A DNA stretch of 64,000 nucleotides from Bryobacter aggregatus MPL3 (GCF_000702445.1 NZ_JNIF01000004.1:1116001-1180000); one strand, 5' to 3'. Positions 44,167-52,377 are shown, counted from the first letter of the stretch. The notes: generated by a model from the letters alone, not told the origin. Program-made: numbers and translations.

Positions 44167-45912
44167 TTAGTTCTGCGTGGGAGTCGCAGTGCTGGTGCGT
44201 TCGATGATCGCACCCGACACCACCATCTCCACCCGGCGATTCTGCTGCCGGCCCGCCGCGGTTGCATTGTCTGCTACCGGCATGGTCTTCCCGAAACCCT
44301 TCGAGGTGACCGAAGACTCGTTGAGCCCCTGCTTGATCAGATAGTCGCGAACGCCGCTCGCGCGTTTTTCGCTCAGCACCTGATTCATCTCCTCACTGCC
44401 GACGGAGTCCGTATGGCCTTCGACTTCGAGCTTCAGCCCTGGATGGGCCAGCACGATGCCAGAGATCTTGGACAACTTCTCGCGGGCGGCGGGACGGAGC
44501 GTGTATTTGCCCGTATCAAAAAGAACATCCGACATATTGACGATTAAACCCCGTGCCGTATCGCGAGTTTCAAGAATCAGATTAAATTGACGGCGAAGTT
44601 CGTCCCGCAGTTGCTGCTTCTCCATTTCCGCCTTCAAGCGGCCGGCTTCCGCGGCATCCGCCAGGGCCTTCATCCGCAGTTGCTCTGCCTCCAGCTTCTG
44701 GCGTTCGAGCATCGCCGCAACACGCTGTTCTTCGAGCTGCTTTTGGCTCTCGATCACACTCAACCGCGCACGCTCCGCTTCCGCCTTCGCCACTTCGGCA
44801 CGTTGCCGTGCCGCTTCCGCTTCGCGCTGCTGCTCGAGCGCATCGTTCTTGGCGGCGAGGGCTGCGGCAGTGGCTTGGGCCTCCGCCAGACGAGCCCGTT
44901 CCCGTTCCTGGTCTGCACGCAACTTCTGTGCATCAGCCTGCTGGCGCAGCGCCGTCTGGCTCTCCGCTTCCGCATTTGCAGCCGCCACACGGGCTTCCTG
45001 AGCCTTCCGCTGATTTTCCGCCTCTTCTTCATTCCGAAGTCTGACCGTAATCAGACGGGCATCCTCGGCCAGTTGGGTGACGTTGCGTGCCAGAGTCTGC
45101 ACCTTTTTCTTATCTTTGGTGGACTTCCAGAAGGACTCCGCATTGAGCAACTCCACATCGGCCTTCTTCATCGTGTCGTTTGCATATTGCCGGGCACCTA
45201 GCGTGCTGGCGATGGCGAGTGCAAAGCGTGCCTCCTTCAGGTCGAGCGGAGAATCGGAACGATCATCCTTGGTCAGGTTGCGGTCCGCCTTGGGCAGATA
45301 CGCATTGTAGGATCCTTTCTGGAGCAACTCAAACTTCGTCTCGATCGGCCCGATGGTGCCGGACGTGGAGCCGGAGTTCTTATTGACGATTACGTTCTCC
45401 AAAATGACCATGTCACTCGGTTGTGTCACGGCATAATAAGGCTCCGCGGTCACAATCATGCCGAAAGCCTGGAGTTCGGTCGTCGCCATCAGCTTGGCCT
45501 TCTCACCATCGAGATAGACCTCGCCCATGTTCGTCGCCCGGCCTTCCGGCGTGATCGCCCAAAGGACATAGGTCAAATATTCGTTGCCAAATACCTGGGG
45601 CGGCGGCAATTTGTCGAAGTTGACATCCACTTTTGTCGCCCCCGTCTTGGATTCGACCCGAGCCTCGCCCTTCGCTTTGGGCGCATAGCTGGTGCCGGCA
45701 AAGCCGAGCACAGTAGAACCGTTACGGTGATGATAATTGATCGCCTTGACACTCCGGCTCACCGCCGTGACACGGAAGACGGGGTAGGGCCCGTCCGCCG
45801 TATCTGGAATGTTGGTTTGGGTTGGGTTCGGGGCTTGAGCAAATGCCATACATCCGAAAAGCAATGTGGCAGTAGCTAGACCGAAATGGTTTTGCTTCAA
45901 AATCGTTCGCAT
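44167..45912 (-). CDS. OmpA-family envelope protein with long coiled coil
   Basis: The secreted protein has 581 residues from the ATG at 45912 (AGGA upstream); a TTG at 45918 is less likely. The signal peptide ends near C-M-A-F-A-Q. Residues about 30-220 form a domain with F-D-K-L-P-P-P-Q and Y-L-T-Y-V-L-W. A long Ala/Glu/Arg/Gln coiled coil runs from about 270 to 440. The C-terminal OmpA domain (about 455-565) has F-D-T-G-K-Y-T-L, E-G-H-T-D-S-V-G and N-R-R-V-E and should bind peptidoglycan. The coiled coil could span the periplasm between the outer membrane and the wall. It is second in an operon behind a sigma-54 promoter. Confidence 0.9.
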   Translation of the reverse strand: MRTILKQNHFGLATATLLFGCMAFAQAPNPTQTNIPDTADGPYPVFRVTAVSRSVKAINYHHRNGSTVLGFAGTSYAPKAKGEARVESKTGATKVDVNFDKLPPPQVFGNEYLTYVLWAITPEGRATNMGEVYLDGEKAKLMATTELQAFGMIVTAEPYYAVTQPSDMVILENVIVNKNSGSTSGTIGPIETKFELLQKGSYNAYLPKADRNLTKDDRSDSPLDLKEARFALAIASTLGARQYANDTMKKADVELLNAESFWKSTKDKKKVQTLARNVTQLAEDARLITVRLRNEEEAENQRKAQEARVAAANAEAESQTALRQQADAQKLRADQERERARLAEAQATAAALAAKNDALEQQREAEAARQRAEVAKAEAERARLSVIESQKQLEEQRVAAMLERQKLEAEQLRMKALADAAEAGRLKAEMEKQQLRDELRRQFNLILETRDTARGLIVNMSDVLFDTGKYTLRPAAREKLSKISGIVLAHPGLKLEVEGHTDSVGSEEMNQVLSEKRASGVRDYLIKQGLNESSVTSKGFGKTMPVADNATAAGRQQNRRVEMVVSGAIIERTSTATPTQN

Positions 45913-45932
45913 TATCAATCCTTTGAGATAGC

Positions 45933-46175
45933 TTAGTTGGTTTCGAGCGGCGCGGTCTGGAGCCCTGCCGACTTCACCGTCGCCTTATAAGTTGCTTTGG
46001 CTGCTTCCACGGAGTTCGTGATCGCTTTTCTCTGCGTCGCCGCCTTGTTCCAGGCATCATGGGTCGCCCCATCAACAGCGTCGAGCGCTTGCTGCCTGAT
46101 ACTAGGGCAGAATGCCAATGTCGCGGAGACGCCAGCACAGATACCAGCGAGAAATATGGAGAATGATTTGGTCAT
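45933..46175 (-). CDS. Small membrane-anchored or secreted helical protein, 80 residues
   Basis: An N-terminal hydrophobic stretch (F-S-I-F-L-A-G-I-C-A-G-V-S-A-T-L-A-F) is followed by an Ala/Lys/Thr-rich amphipathic helix (about 28-70). The layout resembles YtxH-like or small apolipoprotein-like stress proteins, but no family is certain. A strong ribosome-binding site (AGGAAAGGAA) precedes the ATG. It is the first gene of the OmpA operon, 20 bases upstream of it, and directly downstream of a sigma-54-type promoter. Confidence 0.75.
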   Translation of the reverse strand: MTKSFSIFLAGICAGVSATLAFCPSIRQQALDAVDGATHDAWNKAATQRKAITNSVEAAKATYKATVKSAGLQTAPLETN

Positions 46176-46220
46176 TGGAGTCGATTTCCTTTCCTGCCGT
46201 CAGGTCGATACGGATCTATT

Positions 46221-46236
46221 AGCATTTGCCGTGCCA
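46221..46236 (-). promoter_or_regulatory. Sigma-54 promoter of the small-protein/OmpA operon
   Basis: The minus strand reads TGGCACGGCAAATGCT: a perfect -24 TGGCACG and a -12 element ATGCT with the invariant GC at the right spacing (GG-N10-GC). The start of transcription would fall near 46210, giving a leader of about 35 bases with the AGGAAAGGAA ribosome-binding site before the ATG at 46175. Confidence 0.78.
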
Positions 46237-46302
46237 AAGTGTGCGGTTGCGAACTTTTGTAAGCGGACACACGCTCTGCGAAGAAAAGTAACGAGTCCGG
46301 AA

Positions 46303-46318
46303 TGGTGCTTCGACTGCA
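46303..46318 (+). promoter_or_regulatory. Possible sigma-54 promoter of the CsbD-like gene
   Basis: TGGTGCTTCGACTGCA has the GG-N10-GC spacing and a -12 element CTGCA but a poor -24 extension. It is 57 bases before the CsbD start codon. It is weaker than the neighbouring sites and could be chance. Confidence 0.4.
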
Positions 46319-46375
46319 GGGACTGGGTTGCGCTGGTCATTCTGACGGCGGAATTCAATCGATTGGAAAACGAAA

Positions 46376-46579
46376 ATGAACACTGAACAACTCCGCGGAG
46401 ATTGGGAACAACTCAAAGGAAAGATTAAGCAACAATGGGGACATTTGACCGAAGACGACCTAACCGTAGCCCAAGGGAAGGCGGAAGAACTTGCTGGAAA
46501 AGTGCAAGAACGCTACGGAATCGCGAAAGAAGAAGCAACGCGCCAGGTCAATGATTTCTTGAAGAAACATCAATCTTAG
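46376..46579 (+). CDS. CsbD-family stress protein
   Basis: The 67-residue protein is hydrophilic and helical. It contains the family pattern L-R-G-D-W-E-Q-L-K-G-K-I-K-Q-Q-W-G, then L-T-E-D-D-L, A-Q-G-K-A-E-E-L-A-G-K-V-Q-E-R-Y-G and a late A-T-R-Q-V. CsbD proteins (E. coli YjbJ, B. subtilis CsbD) are made in quantity in general stress, but their action is unknown. The gene is monocistronic, ended by a strong terminator at 46618-46649, and divergent from the small-protein/OmpA operon. Confidence 0.93.
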   Translation: MNTEQLRGDWEQLKGKIKQQWGHLTEDDLTVAQGKAEELAGKVQERYGIAKEEATRQVNDFLKKHQS

Positions 46580-46617
46580 TTTCTTTTCGACAGGCTGGCT
46601 TCGTTCTTGAAGTTGAC

Positions 46618-46649
46618 CGGAAAAAAGCGGCCGCAAGGCCGTTTTTTTG
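46618..46649 (+). terminator. Intrinsic terminator after the CsbD-like gene
   Basis: A CGGCC stem with a stable GCAA tetraloop and GGCCG (46628-46641) is flanked by an A-run on the left and at least seven T residues on the right. This is a textbook intrinsic terminator 40-70 bases after the stop codon. Confidence 0.92.
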
Positions 46650-46720
46650 TTTTTTACACTCCAACTGTTACGAAATTACCTAGCACGAGTGCATTTTACA
46701 AACGAAGAGTCGAGATAGTT

Positions 46721-46736
46721 TGGCACGACACTTGCA
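46721..46736 (+). promoter_or_regulatory. Perfect sigma-54 promoter of the SYLF-BON-DksA-Hsp70 operon
   Basis: TGGCACGACACTTGCA matches the sigma-54 consensus TGGCACG-N4-TTGCA at every defined position. Transcription would start near 46746, 14 bases before the ATG at 46760, with AGGAG as ribosome-binding site. The terminator at 46618-46649 insulates it from the gene upstream. It should control the six close plus-strand genes from 46760 to 51231. Confidence 0.9.
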
Positions 46737-46759
46737 AGAGAAGCCCACAGGAGATTTGA

Positions 46760-47440
46760 ATGAAAGTACTACTAACCATCCTCACCGCCTGCGGACTCAT
46801 GCTGGGAGCAAAAAATCAGCAGGCCGAAGCCGTCAAGAGACTCACCGCCTCGAAGGAAGTGCTGACGGATGCGCTGAACGCTGGCGACAAAAGCATTCCA
46901 AGGGACCTGATTGAAAAGGCGCACTGCATTGCCATCATTCCGAGCATGAAGCAAGGCGGATTCATCGTCGGGGCCAAGTACGGCAAGGGTGTCATGTTCT
47001 GCCGCAAGGAGAGTGGCGGATGGCGCGGTCCGGCGACCGTCCGGATTGAAGGCGGCAGCTTCGGGCTCCAGATCGGCGCCGGAGAAGCGGACGTCATCAT
47101 GCTCGTGATGAACAAGACCGGAGCGGAAAAGATTCTGAAGAATGAGTTCAAATTGGGAGCCAATGCCGGAGTGATGGCCGGACCGCTTGGCCGGACCGCC
47201 CAAGCCGAGACCGATGTCTTTATGCGTGCGGAAATTCTGGGCTACTCCCGTTCGCGCGGGGTGTTTGCCGGAATCTCCCTCGACGGTTCCACTCTTCGGG
47301 AAGATCTGGACGATAACGCAAAGCTTTATGGCAAGAAGCTCTCGAACGAACAAATTCTGCTGGAAGCCCGGCCGACTCCTGCAGTGGCCCGGCCGCTGCG
47401 CAACATGCTGAACCAAATTTCTACCTGGGAGAAGAAATAA
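46760..47440 (+). CDS. SYLF (YSC84-like) lipid-binding domain protein
   Basis: The secreted protein has 226 residues. A signal peptide (L-L-T-I-L-T-A-C-G-L-M-L-G-A) precedes the SYLF domain, seen as A-H-C-I-A-I-I-P-S-M-K-Q-G-G-F-I-V-G-A, G-G-S-F-G-L-Q-I-G-A and G-P-L-G-R-T-A-Q-A. SYLF domains bind phosphoinositides in eukaryotes; bacterial members are periplasmic and their ligand is unknown. It is the first gene after the perfect sigma-54 promoter. The stop overlaps the next start (TAATG). Confidence 0.9.
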   Translation: MKVLLTILTACGLMLGAKNQQAEAVKRLTASKEVLTDALNAGDKSIPRDLIEKAHCIAIIPSMKQGGFIVGAKYGKGVMFCRKESGGWRGPATVRIEGGSFGLQIGAGEADVIMLVMNKTGAEKILKNEFKLGANAGVMAGPLGRTAQAETDVFMRAEILGYSRSRGVFAGISLDGSTLREDLDDNAKLYGKKLSNEQILLEARPTPAVARPLRNMLNQISTWEKK

Positions 47441-47958
47441 TGCGGATTCTTTCTGCAGTCCTGAGCACCGGTCTGATCGCGACGCTCTTTCTCGGAGCGG
47501 CGAACGACCCACAGCAGACCCTCGAACGGCATGTCCGTCACGAGTTAGTCATGCTGCCTTATTACGGCGTTTTTGACAACCTGATGTTTCAGGTAAATGG
47601 GCGCGAAGTCCGGCTCCTGGGACAGGTATCCCGTCCCAGTTTGAAACCGGACGCCGCCCGGGCGGTGAAGAATGTCGAAGGTGTTGAGACGGTTGTCAAT
47701 GACATCGAAGTGCTTCCGACCTCGCCCAATGACGACAGAATTCGCCTGGCAGTATATCGAGCGATTTACGGGCACAACACCCTCAATCGTTACGCACTGC
47801 AGGCGGTGCCGCCCATCCACATTATTGTCAAGAACGGCAATGTGACCTTGGTCGGAAGAGTGGCCAACGAGATGGACAAGAATATTGCAAATATCCAAGC
47901 GAATGGAGTCAGTGGCGTCTTCTCCGTGAAGAACGAACTCATCGTAGACAAGGGGTAA
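47440..47958 (+). CDS. Secreted double-BON-domain protein
   Basis: The 172-residue protein has a signal peptide (S-T-G-L-I-A-T-L-F-L-G-A) and two BON domains (about 27-95 and 98-170). The second has the clear family core V-K-N-G-N-V-T-L-V-G-R-V-A-N and V-F-S-V-K-N-E-L. BON proteins such as OsmY and DolP bind phospholipid and protect the envelope under osmotic or outer-membrane stress. It overlaps the SYLF gene and is 6 bases from the next gene. Confidence 0.9.
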   Translation: MRILSAVLSTGLIATLFLGAANDPQQTLERHVRHELVMLPYYGVFDNLMFQVNGREVRLLGQVSRPSLKPDAARAVKNVEGVETVVNDIEVLPTSPNDDRIRLAVYRAIYGHNTLNRYALQAVPPIHIIVKNGNVTLVGRVANEMDKNIANIQANGVSGVFSVKNELIVDKG

Positions 47959-47964
47959 CTAGGG

Positions 47965-48177
47965 ATGACCAAAGCGATTGCAGCTGCATTGATCGTATTA
48001 GGGGTAATCGGGTTGGCTTGGGGTGGCTTTAGCTACACGACCACAGAGAAGGCGGTAGACCTCGGCCCGATTGAGATGAATAAGAAAACAAAAAGAACGA
48101 TTCCCGTGTCGCCAATTGCAGGCGCCGGCGCCCTGATTGGTGGGATCGCCCTGCTGGCAACGGCCAAGAATCGCTAA
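47965..48177 (+). CDS. Small two-helix membrane protein (DUF3185-like)
   Basis: The 70-residue protein has two hydrophobic helices (about 4-24 and 48-66) joined by a polar loop with Y-T-T-T-E-K-A-V-D-L-G-P-I-E-M. The layout and the D-L-G-P-I loop resemble DUF3185 proteins, an uncharacterised family. It sits in the middle of the sigma-54 operon between the BON gene and the DksA-like gene. Confidence 0.8.
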   Translation: MTKAIAAALIVLGVIGLAWGGFSYTTTEKAVDLGPIEMNKKTKRTIPVSPIAGAGALIGGIALLATAKNR

Positions 48178-48203
48178 AGACACAAAAGGAAAGGAACTCT
48201 CCC

Positions 48204-48554
48204 ATGAACACAAAAAATATCTTACTCAGCCATCTGGAAGCGAATCGGAATTCACTGCGCAGCCGTGATGGACTGACAATCGAAAATGTTGCGGAAGAAG
48301 CAGAATTGACCCGGAACATTGTCGAACGGGATCTCGAAGCAGCCCGCATGAACCTCTGCTCCGACATTGTGAAAGAAATCCTGGATGCGCTCGACCGGGT
48401 GGAAGAAGGTGTCTATGGGATCTGCATCGACTGCGAGGAGCCGATTGCCGAACGGCGATTGGTCGCCCTCCCTTGGGCCAAGCGCTGCCTCAAATGCCAG
48501 GAGGCGGCGGATCGGCGCTCCACGACTGGCTATGAACATTCCATTGCCGCCTAA
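48204..48554 (+). CDS. DksA/TraR-family zinc-finger protein
   Basis: The 116-residue protein has an N-terminal coiled-coil region and a C4 zinc finger: C-I-D-C at about 73-76, then C-L-K-C at about 94-97. It is shorter than E. coli DksA (151). The coiled-coil tip lacks a clear D-x-x-D-x-A motif, so action in the RNA polymerase secondary channel is possible but not shown. It is preceded by AAAGGAAAGGAA and lies 26 bases after the small membrane protein gene. Its presence in a stress operon suggests a transcription-level response. Confidence 0.88.
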   Translation: MNTKNILLSHLEANRNSLRSRDGLTIENVAEEAELTRNIVERDLEAARMNLCSDIVKEILDALDRVEEGVYGICIDCEEPIAERRLVALPWAKRCLKCQEAADRRSTTGYEHSIAA

Positions 48555-48601
48555 GGAGTTGTTCTCCACCGTATGATGAAGACTATGGAGCAACACTAGC
48601 T

Positions 48602-50167
48602 TTGCGGCTCGGAGTTGATTTCGGAACAACCAGGATCGTGGTTTCTTGGGTTGACCGGGGGAATTATCCGTTAGCCTCATTTGATTGTGCCGATGGAGCG
48701 AGCCGGGATTGGTTCCCGGCTCTTGCCGCATTTGCTGAAGATGGCAGCGGCGCCCGTGCCTACGGCTGGGATGCCTGGATGCGGCAGGCCGAAACAGGCT
48801 GGATTTTTGTACGAAGCTTGAAACGCCTTCTCAGTGACAGCGGGCCCAACACGGCGATCCGCGTCGGAGCCCAACGCTTCCCTGCCCTGGAGATCTATCG
48901 CGAATTGGCCTCCGCCTTGAAGCACGCCCTATTGAGTTCTTCCAGCATGGAGATCCCACCGGGAGAAGAGCTGGAGGTGATTCTCGGGGTCCCGGCCCAT
49001 GCGAACTCGAACCAGCGCTTCCTGACGGCGGAAGCATTTCGTCTGGCCGGATTCCAGGTTCTGGCCATGCTGAATGAGCCTTCTGCCGCAGCCATTGAGT
49101 TCGGTCACCGTAACAAGATGACAAAGGACAAAATCCTCGTTTATGACCTGGGCGGCGGCACTTTCGATGCGTCGATCGTGGCCATGACCGAGACGGAGCG
49201 AAGCGTCCTGTGGAGCGAGGGCATCGCCACCTTGGGCGGAGACGAGTTTGATCTCGTGCTGGCCGAGATGGCACTGGAATCGATTGCCAAAGAGGCCAGT
49301 GACTTTGACCAACAACAATGGTTCTCCCTGGTCGAGGCCTGCCGCGAAAAGAAAGAAGCCCTGCACCCCAATACAAGAAAGATCGAGATTGAAGGCGAGG
49401 GTTGGACCGCCCGCCTCGCAGTAGCCGACTATTATGAACGCGCCTGGCCCTTAGTGGCAGAGACCATGCACGCCACCAACGACCTGCTACAACTGGCCGG
49501 CGGCCTGGAAACGATCGAGGCCGTGTATGTCACTGGCGGAGGAAGCGAACTCCCTCTTATCTCACGCCAACTCCGCGAGGAGTATGGACGCAAGGTCAAG
49601 CGAAGCGCCTATATGCGGGCCGCCACCGCCATCGGACTCGCCATTCACGCAGACCAGCAGAGTGGCTACACCTTGCGGGAGCACGCCCACCAGTACTTCG
49701 GTGTCTGGCGGGAAGCCGACCAAGGAAGCCGGGTAGTCTTTGATCCGATTTTCAGCCGGGGGATGCAGCTCCCTGCCGCCGGCGAAGCCCCGCTCACCGT
49801 CAGGCGGCTCTATCAGCCGGTACACAATGTTGGGCATTTCCGTTTCCTCGAGTCCACACGGATTAGTGAGGAAGAGCAACCGGCTGGCGAGATCAGTTAC
49901 TGGGACGAGATCCTCTTTCCCTTCGATCCAGCCTTAGAAGATGTAGCCGAACTCAGTTCCGTATTTGTCGAACACAGTGAACGCGCCGCCGCCTGCCAGA
50001 TTGAAGAAACCTATCACTGCGATGCCAATGGCAAAGTGAGTGTAGAGATTCAGAACTTGAGCACAGGACACCGGAGGCTCTATCCGCTGGCTCGCTGGGG
50101 CCGGAAAGAAGAAGTGGTCGCCGCCGAGAAGACAACCAAGCGCCGGAAGAAAGCAGCAAAAGCTTGA
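48602..50167 (+). CDS. Hsp70-family ATPase with shortened C-terminal part
   Basis: The 521-residue actin-like ATPase has phosphate-1 motif V-D-F-G-T-T at residues 5-10, phosphate-2 motif Y-D-L-G-G-G-T-F-D and adenosine motif V-T-G-G-G-S-E-L-P. The nucleotide-binding domain covers about 1-350. The rest (about 170 residues) is shorter than in DnaK, has a beta-rich part and ends in a Lys-rich tail (K-R-R-K-K-A-A-K-A). It is closer to HscC/YegD-type Hsp70 homologues than to DnaK. The start is a TTG chosen because family sequence begins there; no good ribosome-binding site is seen. It overlaps the antiporter gene. Confidence 0.85.
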   Translation: MRLGVDFGTTRIVVSWVDRGNYPLASFDCADGASRDWFPALAAFAEDGSGARAYGWDAWMRQAETGWIFVRSLKRLLSDSGPNTAIRVGAQRFPALEIYRELASALKHALLSSSSMEIPPGEELEVILGVPAHANSNQRFLTAEAFRLAGFQVLAMLNEPSAAAIEFGHRNKMTKDKILVYDLGGGTFDASIVAMTETERSVLWSEGIATLGGDEFDLVLAEMALESIAKEASDFDQQQWFSLVEACREKKEALHPNTRKIEIEGEGWTARLAVADYYERAWPLVAETMHATNDLLQLAGGLETIEAVYVTGGGSELPLISRQLREEYGRKVKRSAYMRAATAIGLAIHADQQSGYTLREHAHQYFGVWREADQGSRVVFDPIFSRGMQLPAAGEAPLTVRRLYQPVHNVGHFRFLESTRISEEEQPAGEISYWDEILFPFDPALEDVAELSSVFVEHSERAAACQIEETYHCDANGKVSVEIQNLSTGHRRLYPLARWGRKEEVVAAEKTTKRRKKAAKA

Positions 50168-51231
50168 ATTGGCTCCTGCTCCTCAGTCCTGTCGTGATGT
50201 ATCTGCACTTCACGCACTCTCAAAACTCAACCGTCATTTTCGTTTTGGCATGTGCCGCCATTCTGCCTCTCGCGGGCTGGCTTGGACACGCGACCGAACA
50301 TCTGGCAGCCAAAACCAATGACAGCGTAGGCGGCTTGCTCAATGCAACCTTCGGCAATGCCGCCGAACTGATCATTGCCATCAGCGCCTTGCGCGCCGGG
50401 CTTTACGATGTCGTCAAGGCCTCGCTCACCGGATCGATCATCGGCAACCTGCTGCTGGTGCTCGGAGCCTCGATCCTGGCTGGCGGATTGAAGTATCGCG
50501 AGCAGCGTTTCAGTGCACAAGCGGCCAAGTCGCAAACCACCTTGCTCGCCTTGTCTGCGATTTCCCTCATTCTTCCCGCCTCCTTCCACTATCTGACTGC
50601 GGGCAACCCGGGCGCGATCGAACGGGAACGGGATCTGAGTCTCGAATTCTCCATTCTGCTGCTCGTGATCTATGGATTGAGTCTGCTATTCAGCTTGCGA
50701 ACGCATAAGCACTACTTTGCCACCGAAGCCGAAGAAGAATCCCACGAGAGCGCGTGGAGTGTCCCGAAGAGTCTGAGCATCCTGGCCTTGGCGACGGCCA
50801 CCATTGCCGTGATCAGTGAAATCCTGGTCCACCACGTCGAGCATGCCGCCACCAGCATGGGGATGTCGAGTATCTTCGTCGGCGTTATCGTCGTCGCCAT
50901 TGTTGGGAACGCTGCCGAGCACTCCACCGCCATCCTGGTGGCGCGAAAGAATCGGATGGATCTGAGCCTGTCCATCGCGATTGGCTCCAGCCTGCAGATT
51001 GCGATTTTTGTCGCGCCGCTGCTGGTGGTGCTGAGTTACTTTATCGCGCCAAAACCGCTCGATCTTGTCTTCACGCTGAGCGAGGTGATCGCCGTCGTGG
51101 TGAGCGTCTTTATCACCGCGCAAGTGGCCGATGACGGCGTCAGCCATTGGATGGAGGGCGTGCTACTGCTGGGCGTCTACATCATGCTCGGCATTCTCTT
51201 TTTCTTTCTGCCGGTTGCCGTTACAAAGTAG
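50164..51231 (+). CDS. Calcium/proton antiporter (CaCA family, Cax type)
   Basis: The 355-residue inner-membrane protein has about 11 helices. The two ion-binding repeats are visible as F-G-N-A-A-E-L (about 55-61) and V-G-N-A-A-E-H (about 243-249), with an acidic loop (T-E-A-E-E-E-S-H-E-S) between the halves. It should export Ca2+ in exchange for H+. The TTG at 50164 overlaps the Hsp70 stop; an ATG at 50197 is an alternative start. It is the last gene of the operon and overlaps the convergent hydrolase gene by 11 bases. Confidence 0.92.
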   Translation: MNWLLLLSPVVMYLHFTHSQNSTVIFVLACAAILPLAGWLGHATEHLAAKTNDSVGGLLNATFGNAAELIIAISALRAGLYDVVKASLTGSIIGNLLLVLGASILAGGLKYREQRFSAQAAKSQTTLLALSAISLILPASFHYLTAGNPGAIERERDLSLEFSILLLVIYGLSLLFSLRTHKHYFATEAEEESHESAWSVPKSLSILALATATIAVISEILVHHVEHAATSMGMSSIFVGVIVVAIVGNAAEHSTAILVARKNRMDLSLSIAIGSSLQIAIFVAPLLVVLSYFIAPKPLDLVFTLSEVIAVVVSVFITAQVADDGVSHWMEGVLLLGVYIMLGILFFFLPVAVTK

Positions 51232-52354
51232 CAGCCGTTTGGAAGGCCAGGCGTACGGGCGAATCGTCGCTGTTGGCAAAGTTCGAGCGCTGCACCATCA
51301 GAATGTAAGCAACACCTTTTACCGGATCAATCCAGGCCTGGGTCCCGTAGGCGCCGCCATGGCCGTGCGTGCCCGGACTGAGCATCGCAGACACACCCTG
51401 CGGGGTCTTCACAACACACCAGGCCAGTCCCCAGCCGTTGCCCGGCGTAAAGCCGGTCTTCAAATCGCCGCTCTGGATGCTCGTCATCTGGCGCACAGCC
51501 TTCTCACTCAGATAGCGTTTGCCGTTGAGCTTTCCGCGATTCAGAATCATCCGGGCAAACTGTGCGTAATCGGGAGCCGTGGAATAAAGGCCGCCGTTGG
51601 GGGCGGGATAGCGATCCGTCGCCGTCGCAGGCTTTCCATGCAGCAAGCTCACCTTCGCCGGAACCAACTGACCCTCTTTCTCTTTGCGCGCCGGAATCAC
51701 AACCCGGGACACCTGGTCCGGACGAATGTAAAAGGTAGTGTCCTTCATGCCCAGAGGCTCAAAAAGCCGCTTGGCGAGAAACTGTTCAAAAGGCATTCCT
51801 GAAATCACTTCGACGATTCGCCCCAGCGTATTGATGCCGGACTGGCAGTATTGCCACTTCGCCCCCGGCTCGAACAACAGCGGCTTGCTCAGAATCGCAG
51901 GCATCAATTCCGCGAGTTTCGTTGCGGCGGCCGCTTCTGCCGCCGTTGGTTCCGCCAAACCGGAGCTATGGGTCAGCAGTTGCTTGAGCGTCAGATTGGC
52001 GGCTTGGCCCGATGGCGTTTTCAGCGCGGCAAACTCAGGCAGGTGCTTGCTGACCAGATCGTCGACAGAGAGTTTGCCTTCATCCTGGAGCATCAAAATG
52101 GCGGTGCCCGTGATGGGTTTTGTCATCGAAGCAATCCAGAAGATACTGTCCGTCCTCATCGGCCCTGTGTTGTCAGGTCCGGCCTGCCCCAAGGCTTGGA
52201 GATGAGTGACCTTCGTTTTGCTCGCGACTAAGGTCACCGTGCCGGGGACTTCTTGTTCGGCAATCATCTTTTTCATCGCCGCTTCGATGTGCGGATTGCT
52301 TTGCGCGGACAGGAGCAAAGCGCTGAGACTGACAAGGGCAAGGCGAAACATCAA
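51221..52354 (-). CDS. Secreted serine hydrolase, beta-lactamase class C fold
   Basis: This is an exported esterase or peptidase-type protein of 377 residues. The signal peptide is L-A-L-V-S-L-S-A-L-L-L-S-A-Q. The nucleophile motif S76-M-T-K79 is intact, and the second motif is Y169-C-Q instead of the usual Y-x-N. The third is H-G-H-G-G. The family includes EstB-type esterases and DD-peptidase relatives. A true beta-lactamase role is unlikely given the family mix. It lies 23 bases after marC and may be cotranscribed with it. Confidence 0.9.
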   Translation of the reverse strand: MMFRLALVSLSALLLSAQSNPHIEAAMKKMIAEQEVPGTVTLVASKTKVTHLQALGQAGPDNTGPMRTDSIFWIASMTKPITGTAILMLQDEGKLSVDDLVSKHLPEFAALKTPSGQAANLTLKQLLTHSSGLAEPTAAEAAAATKLAELMPAILSKPLLFEPGAKWQYCQSGINTLGRIVEVISGMPFEQFLAKRLFEPLGMKDTTFYIRPDQVSRVVIPARKEKEGQLVPAKVSLLHGKPATATDRYPAPNGGLYSTAPDYAQFARMILNRGKLNGKRYLSEKAVRQMTSIQSGDLKTGFTPGNGWGLAWCVVKTPQGVSAMLSPGTHGHGGAYGTQAWIDPVKGVAYILMVQRSNFANSDDSPVRLAFQTAATL

Positions 52355-52377
52355 CGCCAGTGTATCGAAATATGGCG

